Shown piece by piece: positions 17,011 through 26,425 of a stretch of 64,000 bases of DNA. The stretch spans positions 124,001 through 188,000 of the forward strand of contig NZ_PENW01000009.1 in the NCBI RefSeq assembly GCF_003144405.1. Reading direction: 5' to 3'. The notes beneath the pieces are model-generated. The model did not search any database. It worked only from the letters and a program-made list of their open reading frames with translations, and was not told the origin of the DNA. Every line of letters begins with the position of its first letter. Within the stretch, counting starts at the first letter, position 1. Made by a program: the position numbers and the translations under genes. Source of the stretch: Proteus cibi (lineage in GTDB: Bacteria > Pseudomonadota > Gammaproteobacteria > Enterobacterales > Enterobacteriaceae).

Positions 17011-17325
17011 TCATGCCTGTTCAAGAGTGCACAAAAGTGGGTATTCGTTTTCTCTCGCATACTGATTAACTTGAGCCACTTTTGTTTCGGCAATATCCGC
17101 ACTATAAACCCCACAAACTCCTTTTCCTTTATGATGAACGTCCAACATAATTTGCGTTGCTTTTTCCTCGCTAAGGAAAAAATACATCGTAAGCACTTCT
17201 ACAACAAAATCCATGGGGGTGTAATCATCATTATTCAAGATCACCTTATACATTGCTGGTGGCTCATTTTTCTGATGAACATCTTCCCTTAACGTTGTTT
17301 CTGTTAAAAAATCAAACTGACCCAT
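17011..17325 (-). CDS. clpS: ATP-dependent Clp protease adaptor ClpS
   Basis: N-recognin that binds destabilising N-terminal residues (Leu, Phe, Tyr, Trp) and hands them to ClpA. It has 104 residues against 106 in E. coli. The flexible N-terminal tail (about 1-25) is followed by the recognition core [20 protein letters not shown], whose NDD motif contacts the substrate alpha-amino group, then [22 protein letters not shown] with the conserved His, and [23 protein letters not shown]. It precedes clpA on the same strand, so ClpS and ClpA are probably co-transcribed, and it is divergent from cspD as in E. coli. Confidence 0.98.
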   Translation of the reverse strand: MGQFDFLTETTLREDVHQKNEPPAMYKVILNNDDYTPMDFVVEVLTMYFFLSEEKATQIMLDVHHKGKGVCGVYSADIAETKVAQVNQYARENEYPLLCTLEQA

Positions 17326-17613
17326 TGTTTTGCATTACTCATAGTTTTGTTAAACGTCACTTTCAATTATGACATTTAGTTTACCATCTCACAGGAAAGT
17401 CTGCCTATCAACGCTTTTTTATTCCTTCTTTTTACATTCAAAAAATTACAAAGCGTTAGCTACATCAAAATTTCATCTACTCGAAACACTTTCTATCCCT
17501 TTCACCTCTTGACGATTGAAACAATAAAATAGAGTATGTTTTATGAACAGCTCAGTAAATATACTGAAAGTGATGTTAAACAAATAAATACAAGTATATG
17601 AGAGAAGCTAAGT

Positions 17614-17823
17614 ATGGAGACAGGTACAGTAAAGTGGTTCAATAATGCTAAGGGTTTTGGTTTTATTACCCCAGCAAAAGGTGGCGATGATATTTTTGCC
17701 CACTATTCAACAATCAGAATGGAAGGTTACCGCACACTTAAAGCGGGGCAGAAAGTTAATTATAGCACGATAAAAGGACCTAAAGGTGATCATGCTGACC
17801 TTATCATTCCTATTATCGAATAG
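17614..17823 (+). CDS. cspD: Cold shock-like protein CspD
   Basis: Small nucleic-acid-binding protein of the CSD family; E. coli CspD is stationary-phase-induced and inhibits replication. RNP1 KGFGFI and RNP2 DIFAHYS are intact in METGTVKWFNNAKGFGFITP and GGDDIFAHYSTI. The remainder (MEGYRTLKAGQKVNY) matches CspD more closely than CspA, as does its position divergent from clpS. At 69 residues it lacks the last few residues of E. coli CspD (74). A 288-bp divergent gap upstream will hold both promoters. Confidence 0.95.
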   Translation: METGTVKWFNNAKGFGFITPAKGGDDIFAHYSTIRMEGYRTLKAGQKVNYSTIKGPKGDHADLIIPIIE

Positions 17824-17917
17824 AAGATAATTTACAGTATAGATAAACCCAATAAAAATACCTTTTACTCACAATAGTTGGGTAGTGTTAATTAAACAGA
17901 ATGCCTAATTCATTCAA

Positions 17918-17949
17918 ATAAAAGCCTTTATATCTTTAAGGGCTTTTAT
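17918..17949. terminator. Bidirectional terminator between cspD and macB
   Basis: ATAAAAGCC...GGCTTTTAT stem with an inner CTTTA/TTAAG pairing; A/T flanks on both sides. Convergent genes on either side. Confidence 0.65.
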
Positions 17950-17962
17950 CTTATGGTTTGAG

Positions 17963-19912
17963 TTATTCTCTCGCGAGGGCATCTATTGGATTCATTTTTG
18001 CTGCACTTCTTGCTGGTAAGAATCCAAAAATAACACCAATAGCAGTCGAACAAATAAAAGCACTCACTAATGCGATGGGCTGGAATACAAAATGCCAATC
18101 AGGCAACATCACACTTGCCACCATAGCAATACCAAATGAAAGACCTATTCCCAGTAACCCACCGACTAAACACACCAATACAGACTCTATAAGAAATTGT
18201 TGCATCACATCACTAGCTCTGGCACCAACCGCCATTCTAATACCAATTTCTCGCGTTCTTTCTGTCACTGAAACTAGCATAATATTCATGACACCAATTC
18301 CCCCCACGACTAATGAAATAACCGCGACTAAAGTGAGAAACAGTTGCATTGTTTGCGTGGTGCTTTCAGCAGCCTTAATAAAACTATCAAGGTTGTAAGT
18401 AAAAATATCTTTTTTACCGTGTCTGATCGTTAATAAACGGATAATTTGTTGTTCCGCAACACTGGCATCATAACCTTCCGTTGCTCTTACAGTAATACTA
18501 TCAAGATAACTTTGATTTAAAATACGGCTATTTAATGTACTGTAAGGTATCCATACTTTGAGCGATTTACCATTGCCGAAAGCCGATTTTTTCTCAGCAA
18601 TCACCCCAACAATCGTCGAGGGGATATTACGTATAATGATTTGCTCACCAATAACCTCTTTTTTGGTAGGAAAAAAACGCTGTCGCGTATTTTCATCAAT
18701 AACGACAACTTGAGCTTGCCGCTGGATCATATCAGCTGTAAATGAACTGCCTTGTGAAAACTTCAAGGCATACACAGTAAAATAATCATCACTAACACCC
18801 GTCACAGATGCGGGCGAATCTTGGTTTCCACGGCGTAATCGCGTACTAAATTGCACTTGTGGTGTCACCGCTTGTACATAAGATTGTTGTTTTAAAGCGA
18901 AGACATCTTGTAATGTTAACGCTTGTCTATCTTCGGGTGAATCGCTCCCAAAATCTTTCCCCGGATAGATATCAATCGTATTAGAGCCAATCGCTTTTAT
19001 ATCTGCCAGCACCATGCTTTTAGCTGCATCACCAATCACAATAATAGTAACGACAGAAGCTATACCAATAATAATGCCAAGCATCGTTAGTAAAGTGCGT
19101 ACTTTATTCACAACCATGGCGCGCCAAGCCATATCTAATGCTTGTGTAAAACGCCCAAATATTTGCTCTAAATAAGAAGAAGCTAAAACAGGGAGGGGCT
19201 CTTTTTTAACTTTATTTGCTGTTATTTGATGGTAATTATCATTAATAATCTTGCCATCTTTTATTTCTATAATTCGCTCAGCTTGTGCCGCAATTAAAGG
19301 ATCATGGGTTACGATAATAACCGTATGCCCTTGTTCATTTAATTGCTTAAGAATAGACATTACCTCTTTACCAGACTGGCTATCCAATGCCCCTGTCGGC
19401 TCATCTGCAAGAATGACTTCACCACCATTCATTAATGCCCTAGCGATACTTACGCGCTGTTGCTGACCGCCTGAGAGTTGATTAGGTCGATAATCAATAC
19501 GATCACCTAATCCTAAACGTATTAATAATTCGCGAGCTCTTTCTTTTCTTTGGGTGGCATTTTTATCTGCATAAATCGCAGGAATTTCGACATTCTGTTC
19601 TGCACTTAAATGTGACATTAAATGGTAACGTTGGAAGATAAAACCAAAATGCTCTCGGCGTAATGCCGCAAGTTGATCACCTTCCATTTTCGCAACACTT
19701 TGACCTGCGACTTTATACTCACCGCTACTTGGTTTATCTAAACAGCCTAAAATATTCATTAAAGTCGATTTACCAGAGCCAGAAGCGCCAATAATCGCCA
19801 CCATTTCTCCAGCATTAATCGTTAATGAGACTTTATTGAGAACAACGGTTTCTTCTTCACCATTGGTGTATAAACGACTAACCTCATTGAGCTCTAATAA
19901 TGCGGGCATCAT
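17963..19912 (-). CDS. macB: Macrolide/peptide export ATP-binding/permease protein MacB
   Basis: Inner-membrane mechanotransmission ABC transporter that works with MacA and TolC to export macrolides, enterotoxin-type peptides and other periplasmic substrates. It has 649 residues (E. coli 648). N-terminal ATPase domain: Walker A GASGSGKST (near 40), signature [15 protein letters not shown], Walker B ILADEPTGALD. Then one membrane helix (near 270-290, VRTLLTMLGIIIGIASVVTIIVIG), a large periplasmic domain, and three C-terminal helices of the FtsX/MacB permease. The start overlaps the macA stop by 4 nt (ATGA), so translation is coupled. Confidence 0.97.
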   Translation of the reverse strand: MMPALLELNEVSRLYTNGEEETVVLNKVSLTINAGEMVAIIGASGSGKSTLMNILGCLDKPSSGEYKVAGQSVAKMEGDQLAALRREHFGFIFQRYHLMSHLSAEQNVEIPAIYADKNATQRKERARELLIRLGLGDRIDYRPNQLSGGQQQRVSIARALMNGGEVILADEPTGALDSQSGKEVMSILKQLNEQGHTVIIVTHDPLIAAQAERIIEIKDGKIINDNYHQITANKVKKEPLPVLASSYLEQIFGRFTQALDMAWRAMVVNKVRTLLTMLGIIIGIASVVTIIVIGDAAKSMVLADIKAIGSNTIDIYPGKDFGSDSPEDRQALTLQDVFALKQQSYVQAVTPQVQFSTRLRRGNQDSPASVTGVSDDYFTVYALKFSQGSSFTADMIQRQAQVVVIDENTRQRFFPTKKEVIGEQIIIRNIPSTIVGVIAEKKSAFGNGKSLKVWIPYSTLNSRILNQSYLDSITVRATEGYDASVAEQQIIRLLTIRHGKKDIFTYNLDSFIKAAESTTQTMQLFLTLVAVISLVVGGIGVMNIMLVSVTERTREIGIRMAVGARASDVMQQFLIESVLVCLVGGLLGIGLSFGIAMVASVMLPDWHFVFQPIALVSAFICSTAIGVIFGFLPARSAAKMNPIDALARE

Positions 19913-21018
19913 GCTTCTCCTGAAGTTTCACCCAGAATAACCTCATCGTTTTCGTTCAATCCGCTGAGAACTTCTGCATAAACATCAGTACGCATACCTA
20001 TTTTGACGGTGCGTCTTTCGGGTTTGCCATTAACGAATACATCAACATAATATTCATTGATGCCCGCATCATCACCTAATACAGAAAGGGGGACGAGAAG
20101 CACATTTTTCTTATTTTCAACAAGAATTTTAACTTGTGCCGTCATTTGTAAACGTAATAAATGCTGTTCATTAGGTACTTCAAAACGCGCATAATAAAAA
20201 ACAGCCCCATTAATTTCTTCAGGTGTAGGCAGAATATCTTTCAACTCCCCGCTGAAGGCTTTATCCGGTGCACCCAAAACCGTAAAAGAAGCACTAAGTG
20301 CCGGCTTTAAATAAATAACATCCGCCTCTGATACTTCTGCTTTTACCAGCATCGTATCTAAATCGGCTAAAGTTAAGATAGTTGGTGCTTCTTGCGCCGC
20401 AATCACAGTTTGACCTTCAAGAGTCTTAATAAACGTTACAACACCATCCATAGGTGCAGTAATACGCGTATATTGCAGATTTGTTTTTGCACTATCTAAA
20501 GTCGCTTGGTTCTTTTTAATTTGCGCTTCATAAGTAATGATACGTGCTTTTTTTACTTCAACATCGGTTTTAGTACGATCAAGCTCTTCTTGTGAAATGA
20601 CATGGGCTGCAATCAGCTTTAATTGTCGCTGATATGTCAATTGTGCCAAACGCAATTCAGCCTGTGCTTGTTGAAGGTTGGCTTTTAATTCATTGTTTGT
20701 TTCTTGAGATTCAGTGACATCATTTTGCGCTTTTTTAGGATCAATAATCGCCAATAAATCGCCTTTTTTAACAATATCCCCCTCTTTTACATATAAAGTT
20801 TGTAGCTGACCACTAACCTGCGCACCTACATCAACTTTACGCACCGCATCAAGCTTGCCTGTTGCGGTAACTTCTTTTGACAGATCACCGCGTGTGATCG
20901 TTTGAGTTTGATAAGTAGGTGTATTTTCTTTCGGCCAGAAAAAATACGCCGCAATTGCCACTATAATCAAAATAAGGGTGATCGCTTTCCCTTGCTTTTT
21001 TAAAGATAAAAAAGCCAT
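19909..21018 (-). CDS. macA: Macrolide/peptide export periplasmic adaptor MacA
   Basis: Membrane-fusion (HlyD-like) subunit bridging MacB to TolC. The preferred start is the ATG at 21016-21018 (MAFLSLKKQGKAITLI) with AAGGA six nt upstream, giving 369 residues (E. coli 371); the longer frame to 21084 is rejected. Residues about 10-31 are a membrane anchor, followed by TGKLDAVRKVDVGAQVSGQLQTL (lipoyl half-motif), an alpha-helical hairpin (about 90-190) and the second lipoyl half MDGVVTFIKTLEGQTVIA. The stop overlaps the macB start. It lies directly downstream of ybjD on the same strand, with 120 bp between them. Confidence 0.96.
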   Translation of the reverse strand: MAFLSLKKQGKAITLILIIVAIAAYFFWPKENTPTYQTQTITRGDLSKEVTATGKLDAVRKVDVGAQVSGQLQTLYVKEGDIVKKGDLLAIIDPKKAQNDVTESQETNNELKANLQQAQAELRLAQLTYQRQLKLIAAHVISQEELDRTKTDVEVKKARIITYEAQIKKNQATLDSAKTNLQYTRITAPMDGVVTFIKTLEGQTVIAAQEAPTILTLADLDTMLVKAEVSEADVIYLKPALSASFTVLGAPDKAFSGELKDILPTPEEINGAVFYYARFEVPNEQHLLRLQMTAQVKILVENKKNVLLVPLSVLGDDAGINEYYVDVFVNGKPERRTVKIGMRTDVYAEVLSGLNENDEVILGETSGEA

Positions 21019-21138
21019 AAAATATCCTTCTAATACAGTAAGACTAAATAAAAGCCGTGAGATTGAGTTGCAACTTAATGTCACAACTCAATATTAAGAT
21101 CAGTAGATACGCAATAATTCACTTATTGGCGAACGTAA

Positions 21139-22815
21139 TTAATTCGCCTTACCTCTTGCAAGCCATGCAACTCGAGAGAACATACTTTTCAATATGGAGG
21201 GGATGGCGTCTACGCCACGTTGAGCTGCATTGTTAGCCACCGTTAGTGCGAGATCTGGCTTGGATGAACGTTGAATCGCTTTAATGATCACGCGTCGAGT
21301 TGGCCATTTTTCATTATCTGGTACACCTGCAACATCATGATATACATTGCGAAAGCCTTCTTTATATAAGAAGTGTTCCATATCTAACGCAGGAAGCTTC
21401 GTTAATCTATCACGCTCTGCGTCATTGCTTTTCAACGCAAAATCCTTAACGGTAGCGGCATATTTCTTACCCGCTTCATCACCATCCACTAAGGTATGCC
21501 ATTCTATACCCATATAAGTTGCGTACTTTAATAATGGCTTAAGTCCACACTGAGCAAACTCAATGACTTTTATTCCTTCCGCTTCAAAGAAATAATTACA
21601 TTGCCTTGCCAATTCGTTCATTAACCAAATCTCTGTTTCACCTTCAACCAATAACCAACAACGCGCAAATAACGCAGAGGGTCGATTATAACGAATATGA
21701 AATGAGATACGGCGCTCCTCATCAGAATGTAGTTGCTGATCTCCAACACGGTAAGCCGCAACTTTGTCGGTATCACGTACTAAACGGCAAACGCTCTCTA
21801 AGGGAGCAAGTGATAATAACTCACCTGAGTTTGTCGTTGTGATCCGTTGCAATGAGAAAAGATTGAGTAATCCCCAAGCCACTGAAAGCATAATAGGATG
21901 TAAACGCGTTTCTGGGTTTTCAACAATCACGATAGGTCTTGCATAAGGATCAAGCGCGACACTGCCTCGAGACTGTAAGATAGAAGAGAACATTCCCAAG
22001 ATGATTAATCGAATACTTCTCTGATTGGGTTTTGCCAACACTTTATTGATATTTTCTAAGGCATGCCAGCCACGTACATGGGGCTCATTGACTTTACGAT
22101 GGCGAGAGCGAGATTTAAACAGCAATGAACCATGATCGGCAAAATAGTGCCCTAACAGTTGTTGCATCGCATCAAGCCCTTCACGTAAATCCTCATCGGA
22201 TAACTCGTCAGGATTTTTGACTAACGCTTTGGTTAACTCGCTCATTTTATTATTAAACGCTTCGCGATGAGGATTATTATGAGAATCGATAACATCAGAA
22301 GCAAGATCACGGACAAAACGCGCATCTTGTAAGCGAAGAACAGGGTAAAGTCTCACTATCTCTGCAATGATTTCTTGAGTTTGTCCATTCGGTAAGCGAA
22401 TTTGCTTTCCTTCTTTATCAAGAAAATAGCGGAATGTTTTCACATTCTTTTGTTCATCTAATTCCGCACTAATACGGTAATAGATATGTTTAAGCTCATC
22501 ACCGTTTTCAACCCATACAGGCGCTATTTTATGGAAACGATAAGAGCGATGACGTCCGGGGCGAGATTCAGTAAACGTTAAAATAATTTGCAGGCTTTTT
22601 TTGCCATTTTCGTCAGGCTCATTTGGAAAACGATGGAAATCATCAGGTGTAAATGCATATTGATAGGTTTCAATACCCAAACTGAGTGTTAACGCATCAA
22701 GTAATGAGCTTTTACCCCACGCATTTTCACCCACTAAGACTGTATTCATATCAAGAGGTAATGAAAGACGATTAAGTCCACGGAATCCAACTATTTCCAC
22801 TCTTTCTAAATACAT
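21139..22815 (-). CDS. ybjD: OLD-family ATP-dependent endonuclease-like protein YbjD
   Basis: Predicted ABC-type ATPase fused to a Toprim domain (OLD family). Seen: Walker A GENAWGKSSLLDAL (about 29-42), the ABC distal half IVVIENPETRLHPIMLSVAWGLL with ATTNSGELL-like TTTNSGELLSL, and the Toprim part LLVEGETEIWLMNELARQ and TLVDGDEAGKKYAATV, with acidic metal-binding residues intact. It has 558 residues against about 552 in E. coli YbjD, to which it is colinear. The physiological role is not established. Standing alone without a UvrD-like helicase partner, it is a class 1 rather than a Gabija-type arrangement. It is divergent from lysO. Confidence 0.93.
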   Translation of the reverse strand: MYLERVEIVGFRGLNRLSLPLDMNTVLVGENAWGKSSLLDALTLSLGIETYQYAFTPDDFHRFPNEPDENGKKSLQIILTFTESRPGRHRSYRFHKIAPVWVENGDELKHIYYRISAELDEQKNVKTFRYFLDKEGKQIRLPNGQTQEIIAEIVRLYPVLRLQDARFVRDLASDVIDSHNNPHREAFNNKMSELTKALVKNPDELSDEDLREGLDAMQQLLGHYFADHGSLLFKSRSRHRKVNEPHVRGWHALENINKVLAKPNQRSIRLIILGMFSSILQSRGSVALDPYARPIVIVENPETRLHPIMLSVAWGLLNLFSLQRITTTNSGELLSLAPLESVCRLVRDTDKVAAYRVGDQQLHSDEERRISFHIRYNRPSALFARCWLLVEGETEIWLMNELARQCNYFFEAEGIKVIEFAQCGLKPLLKYATYMGIEWHTLVDGDEAGKKYAATVKDFALKSNDAERDRLTKLPALDMEHFLYKEGFRNVYHDVAGVPDNEKWPTRRVIIKAIQRSSKPDLALTVANNAAQRGVDAIPSILKSMFSRVAWLARGKAN

Positions 22816-23157
22816 AAATTCCCTCGTTAGTTGCGACTAAGCCATGGTTTTATTTTATTCTTTCTATCTTCACTTTATGCTTAATCAGCTAATAATTTCA
22901 CTTAATGTATATTTTCATTAAATCACAGTTCAAGATAGCCGTAATAAAATTTACTCAACTATTCGATACATACCCATTTTGTTCGCTTTTCAATCAATTA
23001 AAGCCTCTTACCGTTAAACATGGTAGGCTCATTACCCTTAATAAATATTTTAGACTTATCTTAATTTCTGTCTCTACATCATCATAAGTAAATGTTATAA
23101 TCCAATTCACGTTATTAGTTTATTTTATAATTTGAGCACACTCAGTAAGGAATAGAA
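22816..23157. other. 342-bp divergent gap between ybjD and lysO
   Basis: No convincing gene. It should hold promoters for ybjD and lysO. A degenerate hairpin (AGCCT...AGGCT near 22999-23029) and several ATT/AAT-rich blocks are present. E. coli lysO is ArgR-controlled, but I could not find a box here as good as the one before artP. Confidence 0.45.
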
Positions 23158-24060
23158 ATGCTATCAGGGTTATTGATTATCCTACTTCCGCTTTTTGTAG
23201 GATATTTGATTAAGTTAAACAATCGCCCATTACTTCATCTGGCAAACCGCCTACTTAGCGCGATGGTTTACGTTATCCTATTTCTAATGGGCGTTAGTTT
23301 AGCCATGCTAGATAATATTGGTGAAAACTTAGTCTCAATTCTTTCTTATGCCAGTGTTTTCTTTTTATGTACATTTGGCGCTAATTTACTGTTTTTATGG
23401 CTACTGGATAAAAAAGATCCTTGGCACGTCCCTGCCCATAAACAATCTAAGCCCCCTTCACGCATAAAAATGGTCCTTGAATCACTGCAATTATGTGGTG
23501 TCGTTGTGGTGGGCTTCTTTGTTGGTTTAACTGGTTGGTCAATTTTCCATTATGCTTCTCATGCCAGCCAAGGTGCGCTTATCTTCTTACTTTGGTTAGT
23601 CGGATTACAATTACGTAATAGCGGAATGAGCCCAAAGCAAATTCTCATCAACCGTCGTGGCACAACCGTTGCCGTCGTTATGGGCGTTAGCGCACTTGCT
23701 GGTGGCGCGTTAGCAGCTTACTTACTGGGATTACCGATGAAAATGGGATTAGCGATTGCATCCGGTTATGGTTGGTATTCATTATCGGGTATTGTGCTCA
23801 CCGATGCATTTGGTCCCGTTATTGGTAGTACTGCATTTTTCAATGACTTAATGCGTGAATTAGCGGCAATCATGCTTATTCCTATCATTGTTAATCGTTA
23901 TAGAAATACAGCATTAGGTATTTGTGGTTCAACATCCATGGACTTTACCTTACCTGTTTTGCAAAGAAGTGGCGGCGTTGCCATCGTGCCTGCGGCTATT
24001 GTGCATGGCTTTGTTTTAAGTTTAATCACACCAATCTTGATGGCATTCTTTACTTCATAG
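23158..24060 (+). CDS. lysO: L-lysine exporter LysO
   Basis: Inner-membrane exporter of lysine (and toxic lysine analogues), formerly YbjE. It has 300 residues against 299 in E. coli, with about eight hydrophobic helices: the first MLSGLLIILLPLFVGYLI, the last WALK through VPAAIVHGFVLSLITPILMAF. Family signatures seen: LWLVGLQLRNSGMSPKQILINRRG, GYGWYSLSGIVLTDAFGPVIGSTAFFNDLMREL and CGSTSMDFTLPVLQRSGG. The ATG has AAGGAATAGAA upstream. ybjT follows after 52 bp on the same strand. Confidence 0.96.
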   Translation: MLSGLLIILLPLFVGYLIKLNNRPLLHLANRLLSAMVYVILFLMGVSLAMLDNIGENLVSILSYASVFFLCTFGANLLFLWLLDKKDPWHVPAHKQSKPPSRIKMVLESLQLCGVVVVGFFVGLTGWSIFHYASHASQGALIFLLWLVGLQLRNSGMSPKQILINRRGTTVAVVMGVSALAGGALAAYLLGLPMKMGLAIASGYGWYSLSGIVLTDAFGPVIGSTAFFNDLMRELAAIMLIPIIVNRYRNTALGICGSTSMDFTLPVLQRSGGVAIVPAAIVHGFVLSLITPILMAFFTS

Positions 24061-24112
24061 AAAAATCAGTAACAATAGAACGATAACGTTCTCTTTTTAC
24101 AATGGATTAACA

Positions 24113-25570
24113 ATGAATCAACAGCGTGTATTAGTACTTGGTGCAAGTGGACATATTGGTCAAAATCTTATTCCAGCTTTGATAAAACAAGGTCATCAGG
24201 TCACTGCCGGTGCCCGTAGAGTTGACTGGATGATGTCTCAAGGTTGGAAAAATACACGTTGTATCTTTGTCGATTTACATGATCCAGAAACCTTAAACAA
24301 AGTCATGCACGATACAGATATCGTTTATTACCTTGTTCATAGTATGGGTGATGCACATAATTTAGTTGAGCAAGAGCGCAAAGCGGCAATTAACGTTGTA
24401 GAAGCATTAGAAGGCACCGATGTTAAACAAATTATCTTTTTAAGTGCTTTACAACATGAAGATCAACAATATTCACCTCATCTTATTGCCCGTAAACTTA
24501 CAGGTGAAGTGTTAAGAACCAGCACGATCCCCGTGACTGAAATCCGTACCTCAATGATTGTAGGACCCGGTTCTGCCGCCTTTGAGATTATGCGTGATAT
24601 GGTTTATAACCTTCCTATTCTTACACCACCACGTTGGGTTCGTTCTAAATCCTCTCCAATTGCGCTCAAAAATTTAATTCATTATTTAACGGAAATTATT
24701 CATCATCCTACCCATCAACATCGTATTTTTGATGCAGGAGGTCCTGAATATATTAGCTATCAAACCCTTTTTGAGCGCTTTATTAAAATCTCAGGTAAAA
24801 AACGCGTGTTGATCCCGCTCCCTATGCCTGGCAGTCTGATTTCTGCTGGTTTTATCAGTATGATAACGTCCGTGCCAACCTCTATTGCCAAAGAGCTGAT
24901 CCAAGGACTTAAATACGACCTCCCTGCCAACGATGAGCCATTACGCAAACTGATCCCCCAATCCCTCATTAAATTTGATGATGCAGTAAAAGAAACACTT
25001 GCTGATGAAGAGGCGGCTTTAGACAACCAAGATTGGGGTTACTCCCCTGCTGTTCGTAGTCGCTGGAAACCTGGTTATGGTTATTACCCTAAAAATGCAG
25101 GTTGCACAGTATCCACCCCCGCAAGCGCAGCATCTCTTTGGCATACGGTGCAACAAATCGGCGGAGAACAAGGCTATTTTTATGGTAATGCGCTATGGAA
25201 AACACGCGCCATTATGGATGATATTGCTGGAAATAAAGTCACTTACGGACGCCCTTCTAGAGAAACCTTAGCACTTGGCGATATGATTGATGGTTGGCGA
25301 GTGATCAAACTTGAGCCTGAAAAACAGCTTACACTGTTATTTGGAATGAAAGCGCCCGGTTTAGGTAGACTCTCTTTCACGATCCACGACAGTGGTAATC
25401 TTCGTTCAATAGATGTTCGTGCTTGGTGGCACCCAGCAGGATTTAGCGGATTACTTTATTGGTTTGCTATGATGCCCGCACACTTATTTATTTTCAAAGG
25501 TATGGCTAAAACAATAAGTACTAACGCTTACAAACTGGATAAAAATTCACCTAACAATGAAATAAAATAG
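24113..25570 (+). CDS. ybjT: NAD(P)-binding SDR-family protein YbjT (DUF2867)
   Basis: Conserved enterobacterial protein of unknown activity. The N-terminal half is an atypical short-chain dehydrogenase/NmrA-like Rossmann fold, with VLVLGASGHIGQNLI at residues 6-20 and VYYLVHSMGDAHN and IIFLSALQ downstream. The C-terminal half is a DUF2867 lipid/START-like domain: LTLLFGMKAPGLGRLSFTIHD, VRAWWHPAGFSGLLYW and a hydrophobic stretch PAHLFIFKGMAKT. It has 485 residues against 476 in E. coli. It sits between lysO and the art operon, a conserved neighbourhood. Confidence 0.93.
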   Translation: MNQQRVLVLGASGHIGQNLIPALIKQGHQVTAGARRVDWMMSQGWKNTRCIFVDLHDPETLNKVMHDTDIVYYLVHSMGDAHNLVEQERKAAINVVEALEGTDVKQIIFLSALQHEDQQYSPHLIARKLTGEVLRTSTIPVTEIRTSMIVGPGSAAFEIMRDMVYNLPILTPPRWVRSKSSPIALKNLIHYLTEIIHHPTHQHRIFDAGGPEYISYQTLFERFIKISGKKRVLIPLPMPGSLISAGFISMITSVPTSIAKELIQGLKYDLPANDEPLRKLIPQSLIKFDDAVKETLADEEAALDNQDWGYSPAVRSRWKPGYGYYPKNAGCTVSTPASAASLWHTVQQIGGEQGYFYGNALWKTRAIMDDIAGNKVTYGRPSRETLALGDMIDGWRVIKLEPEKQLTLLFGMKAPGLGRLSFTIHDSGNLRSIDVRAWWHPAGFSGLLYWFAMMPAHLFIFKGMAKTISTNAYKLDKNSPNNEIK

Positions 25571-25618
25571 CCGAATTACCCATTTTTACGTAAAAAAACC
25601 ACTTTATTATGCAGTTTT

Positions 25619-25636
25619 AGTTGCATAATTATTCTT
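25619..25636. promoter_or_regulatory. Putative ArgR box upstream of artP
   Basis: TGCATAATTATTCT (25622-25635) matches the ARG-box core TGAATWWWWATTCA at 12 of 14 positions. It lies 47 nt before the artP start. A weaker related half-site (TTATTATGCA) lies about 20 bp upstream, as ARG boxes usually occur in pairs. Control by arginine is inferred. Confidence 0.55.
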
Positions 25637-25682
25637 ACCGTTTTATTATTTGAACCAGTTAATGACTATTCAGAAAAAACGC

Positions 25683-26411
25683 ATGAGTATTCAATTAAAA
25701 AACATAAATTGTTTCTACGGTTCGCACCAAGCACTCTATGATATTAATCTGGAATGCTCTGCTGGTGAAACAATGGTTCTACTAGGACCTAGTGGTGCAG
25801 GTAAGAGCTCACTAATGAGAGTTCTTAATTTATTAGAAATGCCACGTTCAGGCGAATTAGAAATTGCAGGTCTACACTTTGACTTTAGCCAACAGCCTAA
25901 CGCAAAAGCAATTCGTTTATTACGCCAAAATGTGGGCATGGTATTTCAACAATACAATTTATGGCCACATTTAACGGTTCTTGATAACTTAATTGAAGCA
26001 CCTTGTCGTGTATTAGGTTTATCAAAACCTCAAGCCAAAGAAAAAGCAATGAAACTACTTGAGCGTTTACGTTTAAGTGATTATGCAGGACGTTTTCCTC
26101 TACATTTATCTGGAGGACAGCAACAACGTGTTGCTATTGCAAGAGCATTAATGATGGAGCCTCAAGTTCTCTTATTTGATGAACCTACGGCAGCATTAGA
26201 TCCTGAAATTACAGCTCAAGTTGTTGATATCATTAAAGAGCTTTCTGAAACGGGTATTACACAAGTTATTGTGACCCACGAAGTTGAAATTGCACGCAAA
26301 GCCGCGAGCAAAGTTGTATATATGGAAAACGGCCGTATTATAGAGCAAGGTGATAACTATCGTTTCACTGCTCCACAAACGGAAGCTTTTGCTAATTACT
26401 TGTCACACTAA
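25683..26411 (+). CDS. artP: Arginine ABC transporter ATP-binding protein ArtP
   Basis: Cytoplasmic ATPase of the high-affinity arginine importer. The chosen ATG ([21 protein letters not shown]) aligns with E. coli MSIQLNGINCFYGAHQAL and gives 242 residues, the E. coli length; in-frame starts up to 33 nt earlier (TTG at 25650, ATG at 25662) have no better ribosome site. Walker [10 protein letters not shown] (about 37-45), Q-loop FQQYNLWPH, signature [15 protein letters not shown], Walker [12 protein letters not shown] and switch His VTHE are intact. First gene of artPIQM. Confidence 0.97.
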   Translation: MSIQLKNINCFYGSHQALYDINLECSAGETMVLLGPSGAGKSSLMRVLNLLEMPRSGELEIAGLHFDFSQQPNAKAIRLLRQNVGMVFQQYNLWPHLTVLDNLIEAPCRVLGLSKPQAKEKAMKLLERLRLSDYAGRFPLHLSGGQQQRVAIARALMMEPQVLLFDEPTAALDPEITAQVVDIIKELSETGITQVIVTHEVEIARKAASKVVYMENGRIIEQGDNYRFTAPQTEAFANYLSH

Positions 26412-26425
26412 ATCAGGATCAGACA

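Noticed and set aside
21139-22815. ybjD as part of an anti-phage (Gabija- or OLD-type) defence island
   Set aside because: It lies in a conserved core neighbourhood, has no helicase partner and shows no sign of transfer.
22905-23087. 60-codon ORF in the ybjD-lysO gap
   Set aside because: No ribosome site, A/T-driven composition, and it covers the likely lysO promoter region.
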